Of a stretch of 64,000 bases of DNA, positions 45,833 to 57,256 are shown piece after piece (within the stretch, counting starts at the first letter, position 1; each line of letters begins with the position of its first letter). The stretch lies in NCBI GenBank assembly GCA_016648135.1, contig JADDOH010010327.1, positions 1 to 64,000 on the forward strand, given 5' to 3'. The translations under genes were made by a program, and so were the position numbers. The notes beneath the pieces were generated by a model. That model made no database searches. It was given only the letters and a program-made list of their open reading frames with translations, and had not been told where the DNA came from. The DNA comes from Agrypnia vestita (taxonomy: Eukaryota; Arthropoda; Insecta; Trichoptera; Phryganeidae).

Positions 45833-46830
45833 TGAAGGCTATATAATGCCTATATAAATGATAATAGTAGATAATTAACTATTCTTCACTTTTTTGAAAA
45901 TATCTTTTCGAAATCAATCCTTATTCTTTTTCTTCGGAAGGTTTTCTGAACTTTTGTTAAAAATTTTCCATTTTTTTGGTTTTTTTTTTTTGAATTTATT
46001 TTTTTAGTTATTTATTAAAAATTTTTTGTTTAATTATATATTAAATTTGTTATTATTGTATTCATTTATATATTTATTTATTTGTTTATTTATGTATGTC
46101 TATTGTAATTTATTTATTAAAGAGGTTCGGTTAAGAAAACTGTATTAGCTGTTTTCGGTAAAATAATTTTTACATATGTAATGCGTAATGGTGCGATATA
46201 ATAAAATCGTGTGGACGTTTTAATAAACTGGAATATGATGGGAATAATGTAAATAACTTTAATATGATGGTAATAATGTGAAATTGGGAAAATGCGCGTT
46301 TTTGCGAAATGAGCTTTTGCATAGATGTGACGTAACGATTTTGAAAATGCCCTTGGATGGGAAATATTATACAGGGTGTTTTTTATGCAAGGACGTTTAT
46401 CTGTGATCACTATAAAATTTTTTTTGAATTTTAGATTTTCAACATTGATGACGTATTTTTTTTGGGGATTTTTTTTATAAATGCGCGTTTTATCGAAATT
46501 AGATTCGTAGGGGGGATTATATTTAGACAGAGTGTTTTTTAGTTTTTGACGTCACATTTTAGAGATTTTGAATCATTGAAGCGTGACGTTACGTTTTAGA
46601 CGTTTGGAAAATTATATACAGAGTTGAAATTTTGAAAAATTGACAGTGTTTTGTACAAAATTATTTTTTTATCAAAAACCAAAAACCAAAAAAAAAATTT
46701 TTAAACCTAAAACCCAAAAAGGTTTTTTTTTTAAAAACAAATAAACAAAATCAAAACACCAAGATCAAAAAAAAAAAACAATTTTGTGTCATTAGTACTC
46801 TAAATTTGGAAATACATATTTTCTTATGTT
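45833..46830. other. AT-rich intergenic, nothing recognised
   Basis: Long A and T runs; no gene. The open frame at 46117-46410 on the minus strand lacks any motif. Confidence 0.4.
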
Positions 46831-47330
46831 AATTTGCTTCCAGATTCTTAGATAAGTTTAGGTTAGGTTGGGAAAGGTTAGGTTAGGTTTAGGAAGCGAT
46901 GCCCGATTTCGAAAATTTAAAAAGTCCTAGACGGGCGCAGCCCGTCCGCGCCTTCCCACGACAGACGACACGAAGGCCGTGCAGCGGGCGTCTGCGCCCG
47001 CTAAGCGGGAGCTGTCTCACTCACCTTTGCGCGGCTTCGGACGCGCAGCGGCTTCTTCTTACACCCTACGGTTTTTAAAATTCGAAGTTCTTACCCCCAC
47101 ACAATATCATTCACAACTCGGTCATTTATCATCCGATTTCAATTTAAAAAAATATCACAGATAGCTCTCGTCTTCTTCTATCGAATATTATAATCTGGCA
47201 CAGTCTGCCACCAGGCTAAATTGCATGCATAGTCGTGCAACGGGCACCTAGTATATATATATATATATATATACTAGGTATATATATGTTAAATCTAAGG
47301 CTTTCACGGGTACAATACTACTTTGGGGGT
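46831..47330. other. Intergenic: TTAGG-like tract, GC-rich scrap, (AT)n
   Basis: 46857-46892 carries GGTTAGGTTGGGAAAGGTTA-type sequence. 46930-47060 is GC-rich with GGGCGCAGCCCG. An (AT)n microsatellite lies at 47251-47272. No gene. Confidence 0.45.
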
Positions 47331-47375
47331 AACCCGCGTCAAATTCTGGTCGTCAGGACCAGTCGTCTGCCGACG

Positions 47376-47405
47376 TTTCGAACAGATCTCACTGTTCATC
47401 TTCAG
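47376..47405 (-). ncRNA. Hammerhead-like core downstream of Penelope-like ORF
   Basis: On the minus strand CTGAAGA, T, stem GAACAG, loop TGAGAT, stem CTGTTC, then GAAA. The stem is six perfect base pairs and differs in sequence from that at 15541-15558, so the pairing is conserved and not the bases. It lies about 90 nt after the Penelope-like stop, where such elements are known to carry hammerheads. The cleavage site is not identified. Confidence 0.5.
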
Positions 47406-47495
47406 GGCGCCTTGTCGATGAGCTGCTTCTCCAAAAAGCGTACAACCGTTTGGGTCCGGAGCTCACCGTCAAGTGAAAGTTTGAAAAATTCTGCG

Positions 47496-48670
47496 TCAGG
47501 TGTTTGTGGAGGAGTGGGTTTCTCCAGCGACGCCGTTAATGTGTTTTGCTCTGCTTCTAGTAATCCGTATATTTACTTTATTATCGTCATTATACAATAT
47601 TGAGAAGGTTGGATTTTCTAATTGCTTCGGTGTTTTCATCGTGATTTCTGGTTTATTATTATTAATATTATTTGTATTAGAAATTTGATTATTATTATTA
47701 AGAATGTTACTCCATGCGGTCGGAAGTCGAATGCTATCGTCTCTGTTGTTCATTATATTATTATTTCTTTTATTTATTTCAACTGCCTCTCTGTAGATTC
47801 TAAATGTTTCATTATTGAGGCTGGCAACTACTTTTGAGTTGTCGAAGTCTATTTTATGATTCTCCGTTAGAGAGTGGTGGACAAGGGAAGAAGTTAGTTT
47901 CCGATTTTTTATATCTACGCGATGTTCAGAGACGCGTGCCGAGATTCTTCGGTTTGACCTTCCTATGTAGGTTTTGTTACAGTCACCGCATGGTATTTCG
48001 TATACCCCGTGCGATTCTAGAGGTATTTTATCCTTCGGACTTCTTAAAAGTGATGAAATTTTATTATATGTTCTAAAAACAGTGCGGATATTATATTTAT
48101 TTAATAATCGACTTATTTTATCTGTAGTTCCCTTTACGTACGGTAGGAATGCGGTAGCTAGTGGTTTTGCTTCTATTAATTTATTTTTATTATTATTATT
48201 TTTACTTGAATGTCTTTTAATTGCGTTATTTATCGTGGAATTCGAGAAACCGTTACACTGAAGCGCATTTTTAAGATGTTTCAATTCGTTTTTAATATTA
48301 TCAGAGTCGGCTATCCTTATTGACCGCGTGATCAAGGTATTTGCTACTGAGGCGATTTGTGCTGGATGATGATTTGACGATGCGTGGAGATATCTGTTGG
48401 TGTGGGTTGATTTTCTGTAAACTGTATGACCGAGAGTGCCGTCGTCTTTCTTAATTATTAGAACATCAAGAAAAGGAATTTCATTATTGTTTTCTATTTC
48501 CATTGTGAACTTGATGGTATTATGGATTTCGTTCAAAAAATTAAGGAATTTATGTAGTTCTTCCAACCCGTGTGGCCATATAACGAAAGTGTCGTCCACG
48601 TATCTGATCCAAAGTTTCGGTTTTAGTCGTGCCCTTTTTATAGCTTCTTTTTCTAATTTAGTCATAGAAG
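47496..48670 (-). pseudogene. Penelope-like retroelement, 5-prime truncated, RT end plus GIY-YIG
   Basis: A long open frame contains WIRYVDDTFVIW (RT motif C, catalytic YVDD), FLDVLIIKKDDG, and a C-terminal endonuclease region, GVYEIPCGDC then TYIGRSNRRI (GIY-YIG type), and ends RITRSRAKHING. This is the usual order for Penelope-like elements. The N-terminal RT motifs are missing: upstream of 48670 the sequence switches to an inverted fragment of the same element. The apparent first 30 residues of the frame are antisense of that fragment. Confidence 0.85.
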
Positions 48671-48858
48671 CAAAACCACTAGCTACCGCATTCCTACCGT
48701 ACGTAAAGGGAACTACAGATAAAATAAGTCGATTATTAAATAAATATAATATCCGCACTGTTTTTAGAACATATAATAAAATTTCATCACTTTTAAGAAG
48801 TCCGAAGGATAAAATACCTCTAGAATCGCACGGGGCATATGAAATACCATGCGGTATA
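48665..48858 (+). pseudogene. Inverted Penelope-like fragment
   Basis: The plus strand encodes KPLATAFLPYVKGTTDK through SLLRSPKDKIPLESH and EIPCG, nearly identical to the segment just before the GIY-YIG region of the minus-strand copy. Joined head to head with that copy, it looks like a 5-prime inversion made during insertion. Confidence 0.8.
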
Positions 48859-48945
48859 TATATATATAGATATAATAGTATATATATATTATATAATATA
48901 AGTTATATAATATATATATATATAGCTATATATATATATATATCT
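48859..48945. repeat. (TA)n-rich microsatellite
   Basis: TATATA/ATATAG variants directly after the GIY-YIG fragment. Confidence 0.85.
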
Positions 48946-48960
48946 TACCATCAACCTCAA

Positions 48961-49238
48961 CCATCGCAAATATTAATAACGACACATGCAGAATATATAG
49001 GGAAGCAATAGAAATACATAAAAATAAAAATAACATGAATTGCCGCGACGACGCGATCCGAATTCCTTATACTTGGAAATCCATTCTTAATGACTGTAAA
49101 ATCTTTTCAAAATCAGCCCCTATTAACCCGATTCCAAGTACAGACGCAGTAAATGATCATATTAATATAACTAACAATAACGGAATTTCCAACAATAATA
49201 GAAGAATTACCAGGTCACAAAGTAAATTCAGCAATTAG
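48961..49238 (+). pseudogene. Second Penelope-like copy, C-terminal remnant
   Basis: CRIYREAIEIHKNKNNMN and RDDAIRIPYTWKSIL match the C-terminal region of the first copy, but with many differences, so it is another subfamily. It ends RRITRSQSKFSN and a stop. A GAAACGTTGGG motif follows at about 49362. Confidence 0.75.
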
Positions 49239-49432
49239 CCTCGCATTAGGCTTCACTTGGATCTCGACTTCTGGAGTGAACGGGTGTGCTTGCCATCAAT
49301 TCAAAACAGAACTCGAAATACAAGGCGCAAAATCCCTTTGAAAATGGCCAGTGCTATCTGTCCGAAACGTTGGGTACAATATAACAGTCTTTCTCAAGAC
49401 TACAATACGCGGGTTATCCTAGAAAATAATCC

Positions 49433-49436
<4 letters not shown>

Positions 49437-49487
<51 letters not shown>
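49437..49487. repeat. (AT)n microsatellite
   Basis: Uninterrupted TATA repeat of about 50 nt. Confidence 0.9.
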
Positions 49488-49489
<2 letters not shown>

Positions 49490-49700
49490 AGTTATTAAGG
49501 AGTATCCGCGAGTACTTGTATATGGAATATTTTGGGACTGGATCGCGTGGTGGGGTGGTTTCCCTGGTTATATAAGTAGAATCCCTCGTAACTTACCTAT
49601 GAAAGCAGTCACATAATTAATAAGCACTGGCTTCCCTCGAACTGAAGTAATTCTATAGTGGGAGATTAATTTCTACTTCCATAAGTTTTGTTGTTGTTGC

Positions 49701-49731
49701 CTTGACAATGGCAAGTAATACCTTGCCGAAA
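49701..49731 (+). ncRNA. Hammerhead-like motif, degenerate core
   Basis: CTTGACAAT, stem GGCAAG, loop TAATAC, stem CTTGCC, then GAAA. The stem is perfect, but the CTGANGA box is altered. A further relative with intact CTGATGA but AAAA in place of GAAA is at 49824-49854. Confidence 0.35.
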
Positions 49732-49904
49732 CGTCACGTCGGCCCAAGTTTCCTCAGGGAAACCGCTCCACCACGCGATCCAGTCCAGAAGCCCAAAATA
49801 TTCCACATATACACAGGTCAGTCCTGATGATGGACCCTGCAATGGGATCCAAAAGGTCAGCGTGAAAGGTTAAATATACACGGTAAAATATACCCAGAAA
49901 ACAG

Positions 49905-50280
49905 GTAACATATTTTCTTTTCGAAAATCAACCTTTTTCTTGTTCACAATGTCTTTGTACTAGTTCCAAAATCATATATTTTTAGAACCACATGCGAACG
50001 CACACTAGTGGAAACCTTTCTCGTGCTCTCAATGTCCTACACATACTCTCGAGAGAAACGGTTTTCCTGCTCTCAACGTAAATAATCCCATAGATCCAAC
50101 ATACAGACCCACACGCTTACACTCGCTGGAGAGAAGCCTTGCTCGTGCTCCCAGTGTAATGACACACTTACTCGAAACGCAAGCTTTAAGAAAAATATTT
50201 ACAAACAATCGCGAGATTGGTGTCACTCTCATTCCACCTACTTCAATCCATCTGACTCATTTTTAAATACTCAATATACA
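49905..50280 (+). pseudogene. Decayed zinc-finger exon and 3-prime block
   Basis: Fragments such as TTCTTGTTCACAATG, CACATGCGAACGCACAC and TCTCGTGCTCTCAATG are finger pieces in broken frames, followed by the common unit end (CCATCTGACTCA). It marks a third plus-strand gene unit between ZNF-D and ZNF-E that is almost erased. Confidence 0.7.
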
Positions 50281-51688
50281 AAGTTGATTTAAGTGAGATA
50301 CTGTTTATACATTTTTTTTACATGCGTCAGTAGGTGGGTTCCATATAGGACGCTTATAAAAAATTAAAGCATTCTTTTAGATAATTTAAAATATTCCACT
50401 CGTCACTGGTTGATGCTGTCACAGATTCATAGTTCGCAATATTTTTGGCCGAATTCGTTTCTACGATTGTCACTGACAAAACAAAGCCACTGATGGCTTA
50501 ACAATATGTATTTATTGTTATTACTCCCTTTATATTAACTCGTGGCGTCTGTCTGCTTGTTTGACGCAAAAACTTTGGATCGATTTTTAACCTTTTTCCC
50601 GTGATCCAATCGAGTTGAAACTTTGCAAGCAGACTCGTGGCGACGATCAAAAAGATCTATCATTTTTTTTTAAATTAATAATTATAGTGTAATTTTGGAT
50701 TTTTCAAATTTTTAATTGTTTTTTAAAATTGGAAACCATACAAATGTTTGATTACTACCAACTGCGGCCTGACGACGTCACGGAATATTTAAAATTTGAC
50801 CGTCGGTATAATAGGTACATCACTATGAATTTCGAAAATTTATGACAATTGGTTCACAGATGATAGCAAAATTCAGTTTTTTGGGAAGAAATCAAATAAT
50901 AATTTATTTCTTTTAGATTTCTGCTTAGTTTTGAATAATTCTGCATTACTCAAATCTGATTCTGACTATTTTAAATCATTTTGATGCTGGAAATTCATAA
51001 GGTACGATATTGCTGATAATTGAATCTAACAAAATCTTGATTAAATTGACTGACTAATGTTTTTAGAATTTATTCTTCAAAGCAAAAAGTGTCTTATTAA
51101 AGCTCAAAATATCTGACATTTTAGAAATATATTAAATTCCTGTAAGTTTAGTGTTATGTTATAGTTTTTAATTCGTCTTCAATTGTTAATATTTTCATTC
51201 GCCAAAAGGAATGTAATAGGAAATAAAACGAAAAGAAAATTCAAATGGAAATAAAGAGATATTTTTAGAGATTTTTTTCTAAACATGTTTCATTTTTAGT
51301 CAATCAATTATTTAATTACATGATGGTAAACTTAATTTACAAAGAAAGGGAGTAAAATAGAAACTTGGTTTTTATGGGTTAGTTTTTTTTTTCATTGATA
51401 TCATTTTACCCTTAAAATTCAATTTTCATACTAAAAGAATATTGTTATATTCACGAATTTCATGTTCAAAAAATCATTTATATATCGGTTAGTCTCTAAA
51501 TATATTTAACTTCACTTTTTGTTTTAAAATTATGTATCAATATTAATATTTTCTATTGAAATAATTGGTAATTAAATTTGTATCCAACAGTATTTGTTTT
51601 ATTTGTATTTGTTTATTAGTATTTGTTTTCACGAAAATTGCCTTCGCATTATATTTTACGATCAAAATGAAATATTACGAAGTAAATA
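50281..51688. other. Downstream block and AT-rich DNA
   Basis: 50320-50510 and 51560-51690 match the unit-downstream blocks. Between them I see nothing recognisable. Confidence 0.45.
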
Positions 51689-52225
51689 TGTGGCGGAACC
51701 GGCCCCGGGCGACATCTGCCGTCCACGGGCGCGGACGTCAAGCAACCGAGCGGAAGAGAAGCGACGGTATTCCAGACCCGGCCGTCCCAGCGCGTACAGC
51801 TCTTGAAACGTATTCCTTACACCGGGAGTGCTATTGTTGCAAAACCTAAATCAAGCCGCGCGTCCCGATATTCAACTAACCCAATCTAGCTCCGCGTAAA
51901 GTAGAGTCGCAAACTAACACCGCCACGTAATAATAACTTTGTATCTTTATTAAATAAACTTGTTGTTAGCATTTTCGCTTACGTAAGTGTCTCATTGCGT
52001 GCACAAAAAGGTTCACCCACATCGACCCGGCAGTTCCGAGTAAGGCTGAGTACCAAACTGTAAGTACGAATGAAATATACACATAGCAGCCGCTACACCC
52101 ATTAAATCCCGCAGTTTAAAAAAAAGGGGCTTTGGGGTGGAAAAGGGCGACCACTCGCGTCGTTGTGAGATTTCGTCTCCCGCTCTGATCCACACCAACA
52201 TACCCACCTATAAACGGTGGCCATA
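51689..52225. mobile_element. Insert, possible solo LTR
   Basis: Interrupts the downstream block (which resumes near 52235). It starts TGTGGCGGAACC, is GC-rich at first, and has a TTAAATAAACTTG polyadenylation-like signal near 51948. LTR ends are not proven and no target duplication is clear. Confidence 0.35.
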
Positions 52226-52245
52226 GCCTTCCCATAAATATATTT

Positions 52246-52345
52246 ATGAAAACAAATGCATTTTTTTGTAATGGCAGCCAACTTGTTGACACACACTGCC
52301 GACACAAAGCGCAACAAAATCCGATAAAAATCTTGATATGACTAA
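52246..52345. repeat. Dispersed repeat fragment
   Basis: Reverse complement of 3010-3105 and 11720-11810 (GGCAGCCAACTTGTTG). Confidence 0.6.
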
Positions 52346-52439
52346 ATATCAATGGGATCAGTGAAATGTACGGCATCACAAAAATGAAATACAATGTTAT
52401 GAAAATGTTGATTAAAAGCTCCGATTTCACAAAATCGTA

Positions 52440-53240
52440 ACTGGCTGTATTAGTAGAAATCGCCTTGGCTCCCGAAGATGGCCGGTGATTCTGATTTGAC
52501 TCCGTCCGAGTCGCCTTGATGATGATGATCCAGAACTCTGAATTCCGGGATGAGGAAAGTTGGAATTGTTCAAGTCTATATGGCTTTAGGAAGTCGTTGA
52601 GGACGATGAACAATATTCGGTTAAGTCGCCTCGTTCCAGAAAGTCGTTGATGATGATGATCAAGAAATTCCAAATTCAGAAGTGTGAAAAGTCGGAATTA
52701 TTCAAGTCCATCTGGTTTCAGAGAGTCGCTGATGATGATGATTCTGAATTCCAGAATTTATGAATTGGAAGACTTGACTGGTGTCAGTAGTTCTGGTTCC
52801 GGAAGGTAGGTGACGATGATAATAATCAGGTTTCTCCAACTCGCTCTGGCTTCGGAAGATGATGATGACTTCGAAACTACAAAATCCCAAAATTGAAAGA
52901 CTGGACGGGTATAAATAGCTCTGGTTCCGGGAGGTAGGTGATGATGATGACGATGATCTGGTTGTCCAACTTGCTCTACTCCACGAAGATAATCGATAAT
53001 GATGATGATTTCGAAATACCAAAATTCAATGTTGAAAGACTGGACTGGTATCAGTAGCTCTGGTTCCGGAAGGTAGGTGACGATAATGATTATCTGGTTA
53101 CTCCAACTCGCTCTGGCTCCAGAAGATAATCGATGTCAATGATGATAATCTGGAAATTCCCTGATTGCCAGCTATGTACTACTGGAGTGGTTCCATCCCT
53201 GGTTCCCGAAGATGGATGAATATGTCGATGAGTGGAGACC
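52440..53240. repeat. Minisatellite, unit about 130-140 bp
   Basis: CTCTGGTTCCGGAAGGTAGG and variants recur at about 52790, 52917 and 53055, each near GATGATGATGA tracts and TCCAACTCGCTCTGG. Open frames on the minus strand run through the repeats but show only repeat-derived residues. Confidence 0.75.
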
Positions 53241-54539
53241 CAAAGACCCGTAGTGATGTTGATGATGAATAGATTACTGTCTGCATACCCTGCAGACATT
53301 CCTTCCATCTGTTGCAATCGGTGGTAGGTATTACACCCCTTTGCTTGAATTGTAGTTGTTGACCCTGAAAATCATGTCCTATATTCATTGCACAAGCATT
53401 TAGCTTAGTTTGAAAATAGTAAGAAGATTGATGTGACACGTATTCCGTGTTCGCATCTATATTTAAAAAAAAAAAAATATCTCTCCGTACACTGAAGTCG
53501 GTTTGAATTTCTCTACAAATGATTGAAATAAAACTCACCTATGGAAGGGTTATATCCTCTTCTTTATTACGTGATGAAGCATTTCAACGATTAACACAGC
53601 AAACAGACACATATCAAGATTTTTTAAATTGTTAAGGCAAAAAGCGCAAGAGGCAAAAAGTAAACACTGCGATTAGCTACAACTTCATACGTATTCGTTC
53701 TTCATAATTATGTTTCATTGACCTTTCTTATACGTGTTTCTGAAAATACTTTCTATCTCTTTCTGACTAAAAGATTCGGTACTTAATAGAAGACAGTAGA
53801 GACTAGATGTCTCAGATTTGTTTTTTAGTGACTAGTCTATATTTATAGTACGTCTATGCATTTTTACCATTTCAAAAACCAATATTAATAATTTAACTAC
53901 ATTGAAGTGTTATAAATTATATTTATCATCTACCTAGAGCTTCCAAGACTCCCAAAAAAATTGTTTTTATTTTTAATGTATTTGTAAAAAATAATATAAA
54001 TATAATAAAGGCGAATACATAGCCCGATTAACCAATTTGCCCCGGCCGAGATTACACAAGAATAATCATAAATTTTACCGTTGTCTGTTTCTTACAATCT
54101 TTGTCTATGGTGGTGTCGCCGTATTAATCATTATCGTTATATAAAATTATTCAGCCTTCGTTTCGATATTCTTCAATAATCAGTCGTTTAATATGATTTT
54201 CTTTGAATTAGTACATTGTGTACAATACTCTTCAAGTCGTTAGTGTATAAATTTGAGTCCAAAAGAAAGGGAAACTCACAAGGCCACGAGAATGCACGCG
54301 TTTTATCAATTCCATACAAATTAATTATTTCCTTAATACGTGTAATGTCCTGGTGTGAGTCGGTCGCCTGTTACGGCCAGCGCACATAGGGGGTCGTATC
54401 GTGCTGTAAAAAATACAGAAATTGCTTGGTAACGTTATCCATATTGTTTGTCTTATAATTTAACTTGCGGTTTATTGACATCTTTGTCTTTTCCCAGACA
54501 ATCGGCCATATTCTAAACGGCAATATTGGGATCTTTAGA
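53241..54539. other. Intergenic; repeat at 53860-53960
   Basis: 53860-53960 matches 63870-63970 (CATTTCAAAAACCA, TATATTTATCATCTA). No gene. Confidence 0.45.
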
Positions 54540-55050
54540 TTGTTATCCCAATTGACGCACCTACTATAATATAGACACGTTATTCCCATACTAGCCGACT
54601 TTCATATGTAGAAAATATTGCAAGATAATAATCCAAGATAATGGTCCCATTGCATATACAACGAAAATGAGTATTTCACTATATTATTGAATGTGCTAAT
54701 AACAAAATAAAAGATAATTTACGTTTAAATAGTAAGTTTTAAATAAGATATTACACTTTAAAGTTCCGAAAAATGCACTGCGTATTTTGACATTTCATAG
54801 GCAATATATGAGGTTAGGTTAGGTTATTAGGTTTGGTTTGTTTAATTTAGATTACGATTTTTTTAGTTAGTTTAAATTAACAGGACGTTAAATTATATAG
54901 TGAAATACTTATTTTCATTGTATGAACAACGGCACCACATTCTTGGATTATTCCGAAAGAGACAACAAATCACAAACGCTCTGCGTGTAGACAGAAAAAT
55001 GAGGCAATTTGAAGTCACGGTGACTAAAATAACTTACTCATTCTTACGAT
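54540..55050. mobile_element. Dispersed repeat split by MITE-1 (54628-54952)
   Basis: MITE-1 with TIRs ATCCAAGATAATGGTCCCA and the complement-like TTCTTGGATTAT sits inside a repeat whose unfilled versions are at 185-260 and 63610-63690. Flanking repeat sequence continues on both sides of the insert. Confidence 0.7.
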
Positions 55051-55459
55051 AGTGTACGAAATACTGTCCCCGAGACGTCGCACCCGATCACAAAGAAGGT
55101 AAGTAACTATATACGCGTAATACACCATTGCAATAGTATTCCTGTTCAGTGAATTGCGTAAGTTTTAAAAAACATATACATATAAGTTTTCTTAATAATA
55201 ATCGGACAACTTATATAGCGCCGTTTTCGTGAATACTCACCTCAAGGGCGCTTTACACAGAAAAATTATTATCTTACAAAACAACTTGCTGCTAGAAAAG
55301 AAAAAACTTATTTACTATTACTTACTCACTAGGTGGCATACAAAAAATGGAGTTAAAATTGAGTACTGTAATAGTTGGGAGTGCCTGAAAGAATTAGGTG
55401 TTTTCGCGGAGTGCACAATAGGAGTGGAAAACATTAGCTAGCGTTGTTGTGGTCAGATT
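55051..55459. other. LINE 3-prime-like flank
   Basis: 55200-55290 (TATATAGCGCC, CAAGGGCGCTTTA) resembles 38883-38915, probably a LINE 3-prime region. No gene. Confidence 0.4.
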
Positions 55460-55948
55460 CTATAGGTTTTTATAGGATTGTCTAAATAAATGCGTCTTAA
55501 GTTGTTTTTTGAACTGTGGTGAGCTGTCTGTTTGTCTCAGTTTATTAGGTAGTTTGTTCCATAACTTTGGTCCAGCCACCGCGAAAGCACGATCACCGAA
55601 ATTAGTTTTGTGGACGCGATTTACTTCAGCTAACCTATTTGTATTAGATGTTGATGCTGAGCGAAGTGTTAGTTGCCTATTATTTGCAGAGAATGGAATG
55701 CAGAAATCGGTTATGTATTGAGGGGCCATGTTGTGAATAGCCTTAAATATTGTAAGGCAAAGCTTATTTTCAATCCTCTCTGGACATCTAAGCCAGTGAA
55801 GGTTTTGAAGATGGTTTGAGATGTGCGCAAACTTTGAAACGCCGGTAATGAGTCTTGCGGCGGAATTAAATACAGATTGTAATTTGTTTATTTCCTGTTT
55901 CGGGAGATGAGCGTAGATACCATTACAGTAGTCTAAGCGAGAGATAAC
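55460..55948 (-). pseudogene. LINE RT C-terminal domain (CR1/L2-like)
   Basis: A continuous minus-strand frame: SRLDYCNGIYAHLPKQEINK, SAARLITGVSKFAHIS, LHWLRCPERIENKL, MAPQYITDF, FGDRAFAVAGPKLWNKLP and a C-terminal FKKQLKTHLF. This is the well-known tail region of CR1/L2-type LINE polyproteins. It is 5-prime truncated at about 55948. Confidence 0.85.
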
Positions 55949-56691
55949 GTATCATCGTATGCATCGTTCCAAGGTCAGATTGACACGATCTTGACGTATG
56001 ATATATAGCCGACACCCATGGAGTAGTAATAAGGACTTTTATCAAAATAATTGAATATTTTTTTATATATTTTCCTTTCCGCCAGTCAATGTTATTATTT
56101 TAAACCCTTGAGATTATGCATAAAATTAAACGCGATTTTGTCCGTTGACTATAATTTTAGCGAAAACACAATCAAGTAATATTATTAAAAAAAAACATCA
56201 AAATAAAATGAGATAAAATGTACAAAGGGATCGCCTCCTTACTAAGTCCTCGTGTACTGTAATTTTAATGAGTCACGCACACGCGGTGGTGGCAAATCGC
56301 TATCGTTGTTGCCTTCGGGTTTGCTCGCCCGGGTTTCAAGCCCGATCTCCGGCCGTTTAATTTCGTTTTTTTGCCGTGAATTCAAACGAAATTACGGACG
56401 TTACACGAAGTTACGGGAACAGACAGACAGACTGTCGAACGAACAGACGGCTAGACAACGAAATTATTATAATTGGGATTAAATTTAGTACAATCTTTGT
56501 CGCATGTTATTTGATTTTTACAATGAATCATTGTGTTAATGAGATTTTTCGATTCTTCTTTATTTTTTCTTAATTAAGTGATAATTTGATAGCCGTAATG
56601 TCGTTATTTTATGTTTTTTTTGTGTCATTATATTATGCAATTTTATCAGAATGTTTAGATTATTGTGTCTGACGCAGCTGGTAGTAGCAGC
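55949..56691. other. Upstream of ZNF-E, no gene recognised
   Basis: 56390-56480 shares GACGTTACACGAAG with the palindrome arms (28047, 30300). The conserved upstream block of the other units is not obvious here; only AATGTTTAGATTATTGTGTC just before the leader matches. Confidence 0.4.
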
Positions 56692-56941
56692 ATGGACCCC
56701 GGCAGCCCCGCCATCCCTGACGTCAAGGCCGAGCCAGGGTCCCCCGGGAGCGGAGAGGAGCCCCACAGCGCTGTGGACATTTACTGTCCTGACATCAAGC
56801 AGGAGTGCGCGGAGTACTCCAGGAAGACCAAGCCAGGGTCCCCCGGGAGCGGAGGGGAGCCCCACAGCGCTGGGGACATATCCTGTCCTGACATCAAGCA
56901 GGAGTGCGAGGAGTACTCCAGGAGGGCCGAGCGGGACAGCG
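56692..56941 (+). CDS. ZNF-E exon 1: SUMO-motif leader with internal duplication
   Basis: 83 codons plus one base, from ATG (AGCATGG context) to donor GCG|GTAATA. It starts MDPGSPAIPDVKAEPGS. A 99-bp unit is tandemly repeated (56734-56832 and 56833-56931), so the PGSPGSG through IKQEC segment occurs twice. Motifs: VKAE, IKQE, IKQE. An in-frame TAG lies upstream of the ATG. Confidence 0.8.
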
Positions 56942-57256
56942 GTAATACATTTGTATCTACAGATCTGCAAGGGATATGGAAGTGCCCAGCAGACCGGGTC
57001 ATAGTGGTGATGCCAAGGGATGTATGGCACTGCGGTGATGGACTTCCAAACGATAATATAAAGAACAAGAAGATCAAATTCTTTACTTGCATAGATCTTG
57101 CATGTTTAATAATTAAATTATTGATTATACAGCTTATGTTTAGTTATAACAGATTGAAGTAACGTTTTTAAAAATAAAACACATGCGAGAACATTTCCAA
57201 ACGCATAAGAATATCGATTATTAATATTTATTTATAACAGTATAGAAAAAATTAAA
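56942..57256 (+). other. ZNF-E intron, conserved block 56942-57075
   Basis: Post-donor block shared with the other units. Unspliced reading would add about 70 residues, including DVWHCGDGLP. A similar DVWHC-DEGLP frame exists after the right-arm leader, but ZNF-A and ZNF-D do not keep it. Confidence 0.45.

Noticed and set aside
52116..53022. Minus-strand frames across the minisatellite
   Set aside because: Composition follows the repeat unit and no initiation context or motif is present.
56942..57162. Coding extension of the ZNF-E leader into the intron
   Set aside because: Matches the right-arm leader for a short stretch only. ZNF-D stops at once and ZNF-A shifts frame there.
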